A stretch of DNA of 64,000 bases from Archangium violaceum Cb vi76 (GCF_000733295.1 NZ_JPMI01000168.1:1-64000); one strand, 5' to 3'. Shown: positions 39,414 to 48,140, counted from the stretch's first letter. Numbers and translations are program-made. Notes: a model not told the origin generated them from the letters alone.

Positions 39414-40883
39414 ATGTTCATCCGAATCGCCGCCGGGTCCGCCCGGCGCCCCCTGTCGCTCGTCCTCCTCGCCGCTCTCTCCCCGCTCGGTGCGCTCGCC
39501 CAGGCGCCCGCGGACGCCCCGCGCGCCTTGGGGCAGGCTCCCGCCGCGCAGCCCGCGACGGTGGGGGCTCCCGCTCCCGGTGCGCAGCGCACCGTGACGC
39601 TGCACGAGGCGCTCTCCCTGGCCGCGGTGCAGAGCCCGGACGTGGCCGCCGCACGCGCCCAGTCCGCCGTGGCCGCCGCCGGTGTCCGCCGCGCCTGGAC
39701 GGCCTGGCAGCCCGAGCTGACGGTCGGCGCCCAGTACGTCCACGCCAGCGCCGAGGCCCAGCTCGACCTCGGCAGCTTCGTCGGGCTGGTGGCCGGCGTG
39801 TTCCAGCTCCTGCCCGTCAACCCGCAGCTCGTCCCGGAGCCCGTCGTCATCACGGCGAGGAACTCGCAGTACGCGACGGCGCAGATCTCCCAGCCCCTCT
39901 TCACCCCGGCGGGCGTCTTCCTGCTCGGCCCGGCGAAGGCGGGCGCGGAGGCGGCGGAGCTGGGCGCCCTGGAGGCGCGCGAGCAGGTACTGCTGGCGGT
40001 GGCCCGCACCTACCTGGGGCTCCAGGGCATCCAGCAGTTGATGGACGCGGCGCGGGAGGCCGAGTCCGTGGCCCTCCAGCGCGAGGGCGAGGCGAAGGCG
40101 CAGCTCGGCGCGGGCATGACGGTGGAGGCGGCGCTGCTGCGTGCCCAGTCGGAGACGGCCCAGGCCCGCGTGCAGCTCGCGCAGCTCTCCGGCCAGTACG
40201 CTCAACTGGTGGCGCTCCTGGGCGCGCTGGTGGGCGAGCCGGTGCAGCCCGCTCCGTTCGAGGCCACGGGGGGCCCCCAGTGGCTCACCCCCTCCGAGGA
40301 CCAGAGCCCCTGGGAGGACACGTACGCGGTGCGCTCGGCCTCGCTGGCGGTGAAGGCCAACGAGGGCAAGGTGACGTACGACCTCTTCTCGTGGCTGCCG
40401 AGCGTGGTGGCCCAGGCCCGCGGCCTCTACAACTCCAACGCCGGCTTCACCGGGCAGAACACCACCTACGAGATCTCCGTCGCGGCCTCCATGCCGCTGT
40501 ACGACCGCGGGCAGCGCTACGCGGCGCTGGCGGAGGACCGGGCCCGGCTGGCGCAGGCGAAGGCGCAGTACGAGTCGGCGCGCGCCCGTGCCCACGCCAA
40601 CTGGGTGGCGGCCCGGGCCAACATCCAGGCCGCCGAGGCCGCGCTGGCCCAGGCCGAGTCCCAGGCGCAGCTCGCGGCCCGGGTGCAGAAGCAGGTGGCG
40701 GCGGCCTTCCGGGCCGGCATGTCCACCAGCCTGGAGATGTCGGACGCGGACACGCGGCGCTTCCTCGCCGCCAGCGCCGCGGCCCAGGCCCGCGCCACGC
40801 TGGAAATCCGCCGCGTGGAGCTGGCCGGTGCCGCGGGCCGCATCGCCGCCTCGCTCGAGCAGGCGGAGCAGGGCAAGCCGTAG
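39414..40883 (+). CDS. TolC-family outer-membrane efflux channel
   Basis: 489 residues. The signal peptide ends at GALAQ, after which two repeats of ~200 residues rich in Ala and Gln form the periplasmic helical barrel (LSLAAVQSPDVAAARAQ and later LAQAKAQYESARARAHANWV). It supplies the outer-membrane exit for the pump encoded 51 bp upstream. The ATG at 39414 is chosen since an upstream in-frame TTG adds only four residues. No clear Shine-Dalgarno is visible; readthrough from the pump gene is likely. Confidence 0.9.
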   Translation: MFIRIAAGSARRPLSLVLLAALSPLGALAQAPADAPRALGQAPAAQPATVGAPAPGAQRTVTLHEALSLAAVQSPDVAAARAQSAVAAAGVRRAWTAWQPELTVGAQYVHASAEAQLDLGSFVGLVAGVFQLLPVNPQLVPEPVVITARNSQYATAQISQPLFTPAGVFLLGPAKAGAEAAELGALEAREQVLLAVARTYLGLQGIQQLMDAAREAESVALQREGEAKAQLGAGMTVEAALLRAQSETAQARVQLAQLSGQYAQLVALLGALVGEPVQPAPFEATGGPQWLTPSEDQSPWEDTYAVRSASLAVKANEGKVTYDLFSWLPSVVAQARGLYNSNAGFTGQNTTYEISVAASMPLYDRGQRYAALAEDRARLAQAKAQYESARARAHANWVAARANIQAAEAALAQAESQAQLAARVQKQVAAAFRAGMSTSLEMSDADTRRFLAASAAAQARATLEIRRVELAGAAGRIAASLEQAEQGKP

Positions 40884-40889
40884 GGCCGC

Positions 40890-41642
40890 TCAGTCGGGGT
40901 AGAGCGAGTCCATCGAGTCCAGCACGGCCGAGAGCAGTCTCTTTCCCTCGGCCGTGTCCGGACACAGCCCGCCCCAGGCGAGCGTGAGGTTGGACCCCAC
41001 CTGTTTGTAGAGCATCCGCCCGCGCATCCGCACCGGCTCGTAGCTCTGCCGTCCGCCGGCCATGAAGTCGCCGTGGGGCAGGCCGAAGACGGCGTAGTAG
41101 CGCAGGTCCGGCGACACGGCGTCCCGCAGGTAGTGCAGCCCGCTGGGGATGGTGGCCGCCACGTCCAGCACGTGCCACGAGCGGTGCCGGCCCGGCGTCA
41201 CCTCCTCGGCGCGGAAGCACATGCGCGGCGGCGGGCACCCGAGCGCACCGGCGGTGAGCCAGTTGTAGTCCAGCTCCGGCACCTGCATCATCTCGGGGAT
41301 GTTGGGGCTGCCGTCCGCGTGGAAGCCCCACGCGCTCCCGTCCGGCTCGTACGAGCGCAGTCCGTAGGCCCCGTAGAACACGTTGTACCAGGGGCTGTGC
41401 GGGTTGTAGTACTCGGAGCACCCCGTCGCTTCCGCGAAGTCTCCGATGGTGAACACCACCACCAGGTCGAAGGAGCGCCGCGTCTCGCGGGCCATGAAGG
41501 GCTCGTGCGCCACCGCCCCGATGGAGCCCGGCAGCGAGGGCACCGGGGTGGGGATGTTGGCGGCGGCCATGAAGTTGTCCCCCCCACCCGGGAGGGGGGT
41601 GGCGCGCATGGCCAGCGTCGCAAGCTCTTTTTGCAGTCCCAT
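40890..41642 (-). CDS. Conserved-looking hypothetical protein
   Basis: 250 residues, no recognised family, no signal peptide or membrane helix. Aromatic-rich stretches (SEYYNPHSPWYNVFYGAYG, then FGLPHGDFMAGG) and five cysteines are visible. GGGAGA precedes the ATG by eight bases. Convergent with the channel gene (6 bp between stops) and divergent from the DUF2378 gene at 41678. Confidence 0.65.
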   Translation of the reverse strand: MGLQKELATLAMRATPLPGGGDNFMAAANIPTPVPSLPGSIGAVAHEPFMARETRRSFDLVVVFTIGDFAEATGCSEYYNPHSPWYNVFYGAYGLRSYEPDGSAWGFHADGSPNIPEMMQVPELDYNWLTAGALGCPPPRMCFRAEEVTPGRHRSWHVLDVAATIPSGLHYLRDAVSPDLRYYAVFGLPHGDFMAGGRQSYEPVRMRGRMLYKQVGSNLTLAWGGLCPDTAEGKRLLSAVLDSMDSLYPD

Positions 41643-41677
41643 GAAGTGTTTCTCCCGTCCGCGCTAGACTCTCCGGC

Positions 41678-42235
41678 ATGCCGGAGCGGCTCGTCTACGA
41701 ACATACCGTCGAGGGGCTCTTCGTGAAGGGTCTCGCCAGGCGCATTTCACCTGCCGTGAAACAGCAGCTGCGCCAGGCCGGGCTGGACCTGGACTGCAAG
41801 CTGCTGCCCGCCTACTCCTTCGACACCTGGGCCCGGTGCGTGGCCATCGTCGCCGAAGCGCTCTACCCCAACGAGCTCCAGTCCGTGGCCTACCAGTGGC
41901 TGGGCGCGCGGATGGTGGAGGGCTACCGGGAGACCTTCACCGGGCGCCTGATGTTCCGCGTCCTCCAGCTGCTCGGCCCCCAGCGCCTGGTGGCTCGCAC
42001 CGAGCAGAACTTCCGCTCGGGCAACAACTACACCGAGGTCCGCCACACGGATATCGCCGCCAACGTGGTGGAGCTGTGTGTGAACGAGCCCGGGCCCACC
42101 CGCTATGTCGTCCAGGGCGCCATGCTCGAGACGCTGCGCGCCGCCCGCCCTGGAGACCTGGGCGTGCGCGTGGACCTGATCGACTTCACCGCCGAGAGCG
42201 TCACCTTCCGTGTCTCCTGGACGGAGGGGGCGTGA
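41678..42235 (+). CDS. DUF2378 (TIGR02265) family protein
   Basis: 185 residues, the full length of this family, which I know mainly from myxobacteria (a large paralog family). Characteristic parts are VEGLFVKGL near the start, YSFDTWARCVAIVAEALYP, GARMVEGYRETFTG and the end VRVDLIDFTAESVTFRVSW. The function is unknown; the fold resembles heme-NO/4-vinyl-reductase-like sensory domains in my reading, which is a guess. The next gene's GTG overlaps its stop (GTGA), so the two are translationally coupled. Confidence 0.88.
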   Translation: MPERLVYEHTVEGLFVKGLARRISPAVKQQLRQAGLDLDCKLLPAYSFDTWARCVAIVAEALYPNELQSVAYQWLGARMVEGYRETFTGRLMFRVLQLLGPQRLVARTEQNFRSGNNYTEVRHTDIAANVVELCVNEPGPTRYVVQGAMLETLRAARPGDLGVRVDLIDFTAESVTFRVSWTEGA

Positions 42236-42720
42236 GCCCTGGCGCACCCGAGGGCCCGGCGCTGCTCGCGGTGGACCTCGGGTTGCGCTCCGGGCTGGCG
42301 CTGTATGCCCCGGATGGGCGGTTGCGCTGGTACCGCTCGCAGAACTTCGGCAGCCAGTCCCGGTTGAAGCGCGCCGTGCCCTCCGTGTTGCATTCGGCTG
42401 GGATGCTCGCGTGGTTGGTATTGGAGGGCGGCGGGCCCATCGCCGAGGTGTGGGAGCGAGAGGCGTTGCGGCGTGCGCTCCCCGTGCTCCGTGTGTCCGC
42501 TCAGGACTGGCGCGCACGGCTTCTTTACGCCCGCGAGCAGCGCTCCGGTGGGCTGGCCAAGGATGCCGCCGATGGGCTCGCTCGCCGCGTGATTGAGTGG
42601 TCCGGGGCCCCGCGGCCCACGTCTCTCAGGCATGACGCGGCGGAGGCGGTGTTGCTCGGGCTGTGGGCTTGTCTGGAGGTGGGGTGGTTGGAACAGGTCC
42701 CCCCCGAGGTCCGCCGGTAG
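42232..42720 (+). CDS. RuvC/RNase H-fold-like protein coupled to DUF2378
   Basis: 162 residues from a GTG overlapping the upstream stop. The first strand AVDLGLRSGLALY with Asp15, a middle EVWEREAL helix start (Glu72/75/77) and a C-terminal HDAAEAVLLGLW helix with Asp135 reproduce the spacing of the acidic residues in RuvC-type resolvases and other RNase H-like nucleases. It is shorter than RuvC and lacks other RuvC motifs, so it is either a distinct nuclease or an inactive relative. Cytoplasmic. Confidence 0.7.
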   Translation: MSPGAPEGPALLAVDLGLRSGLALYAPDGRLRWYRSQNFGSQSRLKRAVPSVLHSAGMLAWLVLEGGGPIAEVWEREALRRALPVLRVSAQDWRARLLYAREQRSGGLAKDAADGLARRVIEWSGAPRPTSLRHDAAEAVLLGLWACLEVGWLEQVPPEVRR

Positions 42721-42749
42721 GGGCACGGTGGGGAGCTCGGGGCGCGTGG

Positions 42750-42785
42750 CACCCTCACCCCGTCCCTCTCCCGGAGGGCGAGGGG
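42750..42785 (-). repeat. REP-like intergenic palindromic element (copy b)
   Basis: Reverse-orientation copy (CACCCTCACCCCGTCCCTCTC...GAGGGCGAGGGG read on plus), between the convergent RuvC-like and DUF99 genes. Confidence 0.75.
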
Positions 42786-42795
42786 AGGTTGGGAC

Positions 42796-43368
42796 TCAGG
42801 CCCGCTTGGAGCTCTCTCCCGTGATCACCGCCGAGCCAATCAGGTGCGCCAATCGCAGGGCCTCCGGCACGTTTCCCCGGTCCGTCAGGCGCTTCAGGGC
42901 CTCGGCCACCCACTCCGGCTCCGCTCCCTGCACCTGGAACGTGAAGCCTCCCAGTTGATGGATGGGGCCCGCTCGCTTCAGCAGCTCCAGCCGCCGCTCC
43001 GGTCTCGGCAGGTGACGCAATGCGCGCTCCATCGCCTCCAGGTCCGGCAACCGCCTCATCACCGAGACACACGGCTTGCCCAGCGTCCCCGCCAGCCTCG
43101 GCAGGTCCACCACGTTGAAGCCCCCGAAGGCGATGCCGTCCAGCAGCACCAGGTGCAGCTGCGGCAGGAACTTGCCCCCCACCAGCAGCCGGCACACCTC
43201 GTCCGTCGCCGTCCACCCGTCCTTGCGCACCCCTCCCCAGACGAGCCCCTCGAAGCGCGTTCCCGCGCACACCACGCCCACCAGCGGCACCCTCGCTCCC
43301 GGGCGCTTCGTGAAGGGCGCATCATCGAAGCCCGCGACTCGGGGTAGGGGCGGCAGTCTCATGGCCAT
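42796..43368 (-). CDS. DUF99 family protein (endonuclease V-like fold)
   Basis: 190 residues. DUF99 markers are present: AGFDDAPF near the start, VPLVGVVCAGTRFEG, the strand HLVLLDGIAFGGFNVVDL and KPCVSVMRRLPD. The family shares the endonuclease V fold, but no activity is established. A second ATG six bases inside (43362) is an equally good start; neither has a clear Shine-Dalgarno. The cold-shock gene's terminator lies directly upstream of the start. Confidence 0.82.
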   Translation of the reverse strand: MAMRLPPLPRVAGFDDAPFTKRPGARVPLVGVVCAGTRFEGLVWGGVRKDGWTATDEVCRLLVGGKFLPQLHLVLLDGIAFGGFNVVDLPRLAGTLGKPCVSVMRRLPDLEAMERALRHLPRPERRLELLKRAGPIHQLGGFTFQVQGAEPEWVAEALKRLTDRGNVPEALRLAHLIGSAVITGESSKRA

Positions 43369-43406
43369 GAAAAAGAAAGAGCCCGACCCCAGGCGAGGTC
43401 AGGCTC
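43369..43406 (-). terminator. Rho-independent terminator of the cold-shock gene
   Basis: On the minus strand GAGCCTGACC pairs with GGTCGGGCTC (43397-43406 with 43379-43388; one G-T pair), followed by TTTCTTTTTC (43369-43378). Confidence 0.88.
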
Positions 43407-43429
43407 CAGGCCTCGTCCGGGTTGGCGGA

Positions 43430-43633
43430 CTAGGCGGCGCGAACGTTCTGGGCCTGCAGGCCCTTGGGGCCCTTCGTCACCTCGAACTCCACGCGCTGGC
43501 CCTCGGCCAGGGTGCGGAAGCCATCCATGTTGATGGCCGTGTGGTGGCAGAACACGTCCTCGCCACCGCCGTCCTGCGTGATGAATCCGAAGCCCTTCGC
43601 GTCATTGAACCACTTGACAGTGCCAGTTGCCAT
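43430..43633 (-). CDS. Cold-shock domain protein (CspA family)
   Basis: 67 residues. OB-fold single-stranded nucleic-acid binding protein: it starts [10 protein letters not shown], with RNP-1 KGFGFI and RNP-2 VFCHH (Cys in place of the usual Val). CspA proteins act as RNA chaperones, during cold shock or constitutively. The ATG at 43633 gives the canonical N-terminus; an in-frame extension to 43666 is non-conserved. Its own strong terminator follows. It lies downstream of, and on the same strand as, a fatty-acid desaturase gene. Confidence 0.93.
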   Translation of the reverse strand: MATGTVKWFNDAKGFGFITQDGGGEDVFCHHTAINMDGFRTLAEGQRVEFEVTKGPKGLQAQNVRAA

Positions 43634-43753
43634 GAACCGTTCTTCTTTCGTTACAAGGCGGAACATGCCGCCTTTTCGGCTCGGACTTGAGCCGGGGTTG
43701 AAGGCGTAGTCCTTCTATTCCTAAATGTCGAGAGGGTACATCCCTCGAAGTGT

Positions 43754-44719
43754 TCAGGTTCGAGCAGCGTTGATGCCCGATTCCAGTGCGTCCACCTCCT
43801 CGGACGTCAGCTGCACGGACTCGCCCGAGGGTGGATCGAAGGGCGCGCGGCCAATCTGCTTCGTGCCGAGGCTGGGGAAGAAGGGCGCCAGCAGGTAGTT
43901 GCGGATGCACCAGCCGAAGAAGCTGCTCTGGACGAGCTCCGGGTTGATGTTCGGGGCAATCTTGGCGTGCAGCTCGGGCAGGGTGCTCCAGTGCGCGCCC
44001 GCCATCTCGTGGTGGGCCGTGTGCAGGCCGTTGTTGAAGAGGAAGAAGTTGATGAGCTTGCCGTCGAAGCTGCGCGAGTGGTCATGCTCGCTCCAGGGGT
44101 CCGTGTGGACGTGCTGGATGTAGTTGAAGAACATGATGGTCCACAGCGCGAAGAGCGCCGGGATGAGGAAGGCGAACGTCCAGACCTTGAAGCCCAGGGC
44201 CGGCCCGTGCATCGCGATGGCCACGCCCAGCAGCGCCAGATGCGCGCCCGCCCACACCACGTACTGCAGGATGATCTGCCGGTAGAGCGCGGGGTTGGAG
44301 CGGCGCGCCTTGGCGATGTACTGCTTGATGGGATCGCTCTGCCAGTAGGAGGAGACGAAGAAGTACGTGAAGGCCACCAGCCAGTTGTTCTTGTTGGTGT
44401 GGCGCCAGGTGATGGTGGCGTCGCCGGCCTTGTTCACCAGCTTGTGGTGGTTGAGGTTGTGCGTGGGCACCCAGGCGAAGGTGGGGTAGCCGTAGAAGTG
44501 GGAGATCCACAGGCCCATCAGCGTGTTGAGACGCCGGTTCTTGAAGGTGGGGCAGTGGTTGTGGTTGTGCGCGATGACTCCGGCGGCCAGGGCCAGATAG
44601 CAACCGAGCGGGCTGAGGTACGGAATGAGCTCGGGCCGTGCGTACTGCGCCAGGGCGACGACCGGCATGAAGAGACACCAGAGGAGGGTTCGGTAGTCGG
44701 CTGCGTAGCGAGGGGTCAT
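43754..44719 (-). CDS. Membrane fatty-acid desaturase
   Basis: 321 residues, four or more hydrophobic helices. The three histidine boxes that hold the di-iron centre are present: HNHNH at 51-55, HNLNHH at 87-92 and HTAHHE near 244. It introduces a double bond into acyl chains of membrane lipids (or a related hydroxylation). It is followed on the same strand by the cold-shock gene; a short dyad (GAGGG/CCCTC, 43732-43746) lies between them without a T-run, so partial readthrough is possible. Both functions are linked to low-temperature adaptation. Confidence 0.9.
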   Translation of the reverse strand: MTPRYAADYRTLLWCLFMPVVALAQYARPELIPYLSPLGCYLALAAGVIAHNHNHCPTFKNRRLNTLMGLWISHFYGYPTFAWVPTHNLNHHKLVNKAGDATITWRHTNKNNWLVAFTYFFVSSYWQSDPIKQYIAKARRSNPALYRQIILQYVVWAGAHLALLGVAIAMHGPALGFKVWTFAFLIPALFALWTIMFFNYIQHVHTDPWSEHDHSRSFDGKLINFFLFNNGLHTAHHEMAGAHWSTLPELHAKIAPNINPELVQSSFFGWCIRNYLLAPFFPSLGTKQIGRAPFDPPSGESVQLTSEEVDALESGINAART

Positions 44720-44867
44720 GGTTGTCCCGGGGCTATAAACCGGCCCAGTATGGGACAGCCAGAACCGTTTCCGGAAGCGGCGAGACTCGCGCTGTCCGAG
44801 CAGGCATGCGCCGGCGAACGCCTCGGCGGCTGAGAATGACTACTCTCGACGTGGGAGGTCGTGGCCG

Positions 44868-45188
44868 ATGAGTCCCAGCCCTGTTCCCCAACCCCGGGCC
44901 GCCACGGTGCGTGGCGCGCTGGAGGCCGAGCTGTCCTCGGCGCCGGAGACGGGCCTCACCGCGAAGGAGCTCTCCGCGCGGGTGGGCATCTCCGAGAAGG
45001 ACGTGGCCGGGCACCTGGAGCACCTGGAGAAGTCCCTGCGCGCCGGTGGCGCCGCGCTCGAGGTGATTCCCTCCGAGTGTCTCGCCTGTGGCTTCGTCTT
45101 CAAGGAGCGCAAGCGCCTCACGCGTCCCGGCTCCTGCCCCGAGTGCCGCTCCACTCGCATCGACCCGCCCGCGTTCCGCATCCGCTGA
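44868..45188 (+). CDS. Small HTH plus zinc-ribbon putative regulator (COG3357-like)
   Basis: 106 residues. A winged-helix-type HTH (about 29-58: LTAKELSARVGISEKDVAGHL) is joined to a C4 zinc ribbon with CLAC at 71-74 and CPEC at 90-93. This two-part layout matches predicted transcriptional regulators first noted in archaea. DNA or RNA binding is expected; the target is unknown. GGAGG lies nine bases upstream of the ATG. Confidence 0.78.
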   Translation: MSPSPVPQPRAATVRGALEAELSSAPETGLTAKELSARVGISEKDVAGHLEHLEKSLRAGGAALEVIPSECLACGFVFKERKRLTRPGSCPECRSTRIDPPAFRIR

Positions 45189-45210
45189 GTGCCTGACTCG
45201 CGGAGCCCGC

Positions 45211-45249
45211 AAAAGCGAAGCGGCGGGAAGCCCGAGGCTCCCCGCCGCT
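45211..45249 (-). terminator. Terminator-like hairpin downstream of the pyrophosphatase
   Basis: AGCGGCGGG (45219-45227) pairs with CCCGCCGCT (45241-45249) with an inner AGCC/GGCT. On the minus strand TCGCTTTTGC follows, giving four T after a four-base gap. Confidence 0.65.
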
Positions 45250-45281
45250 CATGTCACGTCAGCCCGTGGGGGCTGGAATGA

Positions 45282-47798
45282 CTAGGCCGGCTTCACGCCC
45301 GGCTTGCTCTCACCGGCGATGGCGGCCATCGGGGTCTCGATGCGCATGCCGTAGAACGAGCGGTACACGAACACCATCGAGGCGACGAAGAAGGCGCCCG
45401 CGAGCACCGTGGTGAGGGTGCGCTGACCGGACGCGGCCAGCTCCACCGCCAGCTCCACGGCGAGCAGGCCGAAGAGGGTGGTGAACTTGATGACCGGGTT
45501 GAGCGCCACGGACGAGGTGTCCTTGAACGGGTCGCCCACCGTGTCGCCCACGACCGTGGCCGCGTGCAGGTCCGTGCCCTTGGCCTTCAGCTCCGTCTCC
45601 ACCAGCTTCTTGGCGTTGTCCCACGCGCCACCGGCGTTCGCCATGAAGACGGCCTGGTAGAGGCCGAAGATGGCGATGGAGATGAGGTAGCCCACGAAGA
45701 AGTACGGCTCGAGGAACGCGAAGGCCAGGGTGCTGAAGAACACACCCAGGAAGATGTTGAGCATGCCCTTCTGCGCGTACTGGGTGCAGATCTCCACCAC
45801 GCGCTTGGAGTCCTCCACGCTCGCCTTCTCCACGCCCTCCAGCTTGATGTTGGCCTTGATGAACTCCACCGCGCGGTAGGCGCCGGTGGACACGGCCTGC
45901 ATCGACGCGCCGGAGAACCAGTAGATGACCGCGCCGCCCGTCACCAGGCCCAGCAGGAACGGGGCGTGCAGCAGCGACAGGTTGGCCGCGTTGGCGGCGT
46001 TGAGCGAGCGGAAGCCGTCAGCGCCCACGGTGATGCCCACCAGGATGACGATGATGGAGAAGATCATCGTGGTGGCGCCCACCACGGCGGTGCCGATGAG
46101 CACCGGCTTGGCGGTGGCCTTGAAGGTGTTGCCCGCGCCGTCGTTCTCCTCGAGGTACTCCTTGCCCTTCTCGAAGTCCGGCGTGAAGCCGAAGTCCTTC
46201 TGGACCTCCTCCTTCACGTTGGGGACGTTCTCGATGAGGGACAGCTCGTACACGCTCTGCGCGTTGTCCGTCACCGGGCCGTACGAGTCCACCGCGATGG
46301 TCACCGGGCCCATGCCCAGGAAGCCGAAGGCCACCAGACCGAAGGCGAACACCGCCGGGGCGATCATCAGCGTGTTGGGGATGTCCAGGCTGAAGAAGTA
46401 GGCGCCGCCCATCAGCGCCGCGATGATGATGCCCATCCAGTAGCCGGAGAAGTTACCGGCGACCAGGCCCGAGATGACGTTGAGGGACGCACCACCCTCG
46501 CGGGAGGCCGTGACGACCTCGCGCACGTGGCGGCTCTCCGTGGAGGTGAAGACCTTGATGGCCTCGGGGATGATGGCGCCGGCCAGGGTGCCGCAGGTGA
46601 TGATGGCCGACATCTTCCACCACAGCGTGGTGTCACCCGCCAGGTCGGGGATGAGCAGGTAGGAGACCAGGAACGTCAGCGCCACGGACACGATGGACGT
46701 CAGCCACACCAGGAACGTGAGCGGGTGCTCGAAGTTCATGTGGTCCGCGTTCTTGTACTTGCCGCCCTGGATGATGCCGTTGATGCCGTAGGAGCCCAGC
46801 GAGGCCAGCACCATCACGATGCGCATCATGAAGATCCAGACGAGCAGCTGGACCTGGAAGGCGGGCGGAACGGCCAGGAGGATGAAGGTGATGAGCGCCA
46901 CGCCCGTCACGCCGTAGGTCTCGAAGCCGTCGGCCGAGGGGCCCACCGAGTCACCGGCGTTGTCACCGGTGCAGTCGGCGATCACGCCCGGGTTGCGCGC
47001 GTCGTCTTCCTTGATCTTGAAGACGATCTTCATCAGGTCCGAGCCGATGTCGGCGATCTTCGTGAAGATACCGCCGGCGATGCGGAGCACCGAGGCGCCC
47101 AGGGACTCGCCGATGGCGAAGCCGATGAAGCAGGGGCCGGCGAAGTCAGCGGGGACGAACAGGAGGATGATGAGCATCAGCAGGAGCTCGGTGGAGATGA
47201 GCACCATGCCGATGGACATACCGGCCTGCAGGGGGATGGCGTAGGTGGGGTACGGCTTGCCACGCAGCGACGCGAAGGCGGTGCGGCTGTTGGCGAAGGT
47301 GTTCACCCGGATGCCGAACCAGGCCACGCCGTAGCTGCCGGCGATGCCGACGAGGCTGAACACCAGGATGGTGACGACCTTGACGGGCGCCATGTGCTGC
47401 AGGAAGCCGAAGTACACCACCATCACGGCGCCGATGAGCGCCTCGAGGATGAGGATGAACTTGCCCTGGGTGACGAGGTACGTCTTGCAGGTCTCGTAGA
47501 TGAGCTCGGAGATCTCGAGCATCGACTTGTGGACCGGCAGGTTGCGCAGGGCCGTGTACTGCATGAAGCCGAAGGCGAGGCCGAAGATGGAGACGGCGAT
47601 GCCGGCCATCAGCAGGGCGCGGCCGTTGAGACCGCCGACGAAGGAGACGCTGCTGAAGTCAGGGAGGACGAGGTCCGCTTCGCTGGCGCGGGCGGTGCCG
47701 GAGGCCAGCACGGCCAGGAGTCCGAGGACCCTGACTGCGGTGCCGGTGACGCTCGCGCGGAGAGCGTCCATCCGTGAAGTGGGGTTCATGGGGTTCAA
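45282..47798 (-). CDS. hppA: Membrane-bound ion-translocating pyrophosphatase
   Basis: 838 residues, about 16 transmembrane helices. It hydrolyses pyrophosphate and pumps H+ (or Na+) across the inner membrane. The substrate motif DDARNP is at 265-270 followed by ADCTGDNAGD, a second acidic site is DSYGPVTDNA near 504-513, and a third at the C-terminal DTVGDPFKDTSSVALN. In the residue that decides K+ dependence, the motif reads GNTFKAT with Lys560, the signature of K+-independent H+-pumps rather than the Ala of K+-dependent forms. It is longer than most family members, with an N-terminal Ala-rich leader and an acidic insert (about 522-556). Confidence 0.93.
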   Translation of the reverse strand: MNPMNPTSRMDALRASVTGTAVRVLGLLAVLASGTARASEADLVLPDFSSVSFVGGLNGRALLMAGIAVSIFGLAFGFMQYTALRNLPVHKSMLEISELIYETCKTYLVTQGKFILILEALIGAVMVVYFGFLQHMAPVKVVTILVFSLVGIAGSYGVAWFGIRVNTFANSRTAFASLRGKPYPTYAIPLQAGMSIGMVLISTELLLMLIILLFVPADFAGPCFIGFAIGESLGASVLRIAGGIFTKIADIGSDLMKIVFKIKEDDARNPGVIADCTGDNAGDSVGPSADGFETYGVTGVALITFILLAVPPAFQVQLLVWIFMMRIVMVLASLGSYGINGIIQGGKYKNADHMNFEHPLTFLVWLTSIVSVALTFLVSYLLIPDLAGDTTLWWKMSAIITCGTLAGAIIPEAIKVFTSTESRHVREVVTASREGGASLNVISGLVAGNFSGYWMGIIIAALMGGAYFFSLDIPNTLMIAPAVFAFGLVAFGFLGMGPVTIAVDSYGPVTDNAQSVYELSLIENVPNVKEEVQKDFGFTPDFEKGKEYLEENDGAGNTFKATAKPVLIGTAVVGATTMIFSIIVILVGITVGADGFRSLNAANAANLSLLHAPFLLGLVTGGAVIYWFSGASMQAVSTGAYRAVEFIKANIKLEGVEKASVEDSKRVVEICTQYAQKGMLNIFLGVFFSTLAFAFLEPYFFVGYLISIAIFGLYQAVFMANAGGAWDNAKKLVETELKAKGTDLHAATVVGDTVGDPFKDTSSVALNPVIKFTTLFGLLAVELAVELAASGQRTLTTVLAGAFFVASMVFVYRSFYGMRIETPMAAIAGESKPGVKPA

Positions 47799-48008
47799 CT
47801 CCTCAAAAGCTCATCATCTGTGGCGGGCGGCGCTCTCGGCCTCCGCTCGCCGGGAAGAAGAGGGGGTGTCGAGGGGTTGGCCGCCTGCGGGCGGGGGGTC
47901 CGCACGCCGACGCTTCAGCACAGCCTCGCCCTTCAGGGCCAGAGAGCACGCCTGAAGGCGGCCCGCGTGTACCACGGCCCCGGTGCGGAAGTCGAATTCC
48001 GGGTTCAG

Positions 48009-48043
48009 CCCTCTCCCTCTGGGAGAGGGGCGGGGTGAGGGTG
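48009..48043 (+). repeat. REP-like intergenic palindromic element (copy c)
   Basis: CCCTCTCCCTCTGGGAGAGG followed by GGCGGGGTGAGGGTG. It faces copy d 62 bp away, so the two could fold into one long stem. Confidence 0.8.
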
Positions 48044-48105
48044 TTGCACCCTGTTCCTCTCGTGCTGAACCTTATCCCACAGGTAAGGTCATCTTCTCGC
48101 TGAAG

Positions 48106-48140
48106 ACCCTCACCCCCAACCCTCTCCCAGAGGGAGAGGG
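48106..48140 (-). repeat. REP-like intergenic palindromic element (copy d)
   Basis: Reverse-orientation copy: ACCCTCACCCCCAACCCTCT then CCCAGAGGGAGAGGG on the plus strand. Lies 21 bp beyond the stop of the exported protein gene at 48162. Confidence 0.8.

Noticed and set aside
35880-40595. Minus-strand open frame of 1571 codons opposite the efflux operon
   Set aside because: It is rich in His, Arg, Gln and Val in the way expected of the antisense of GC-rich coding sequence, has no domain, and lies across three well-supported genes.
43728-43748. Dyad between the desaturase and cold-shock genes as a terminator
   Set aside because: Only five uninterrupted pairs and no T-run, so not listed as a terminator.
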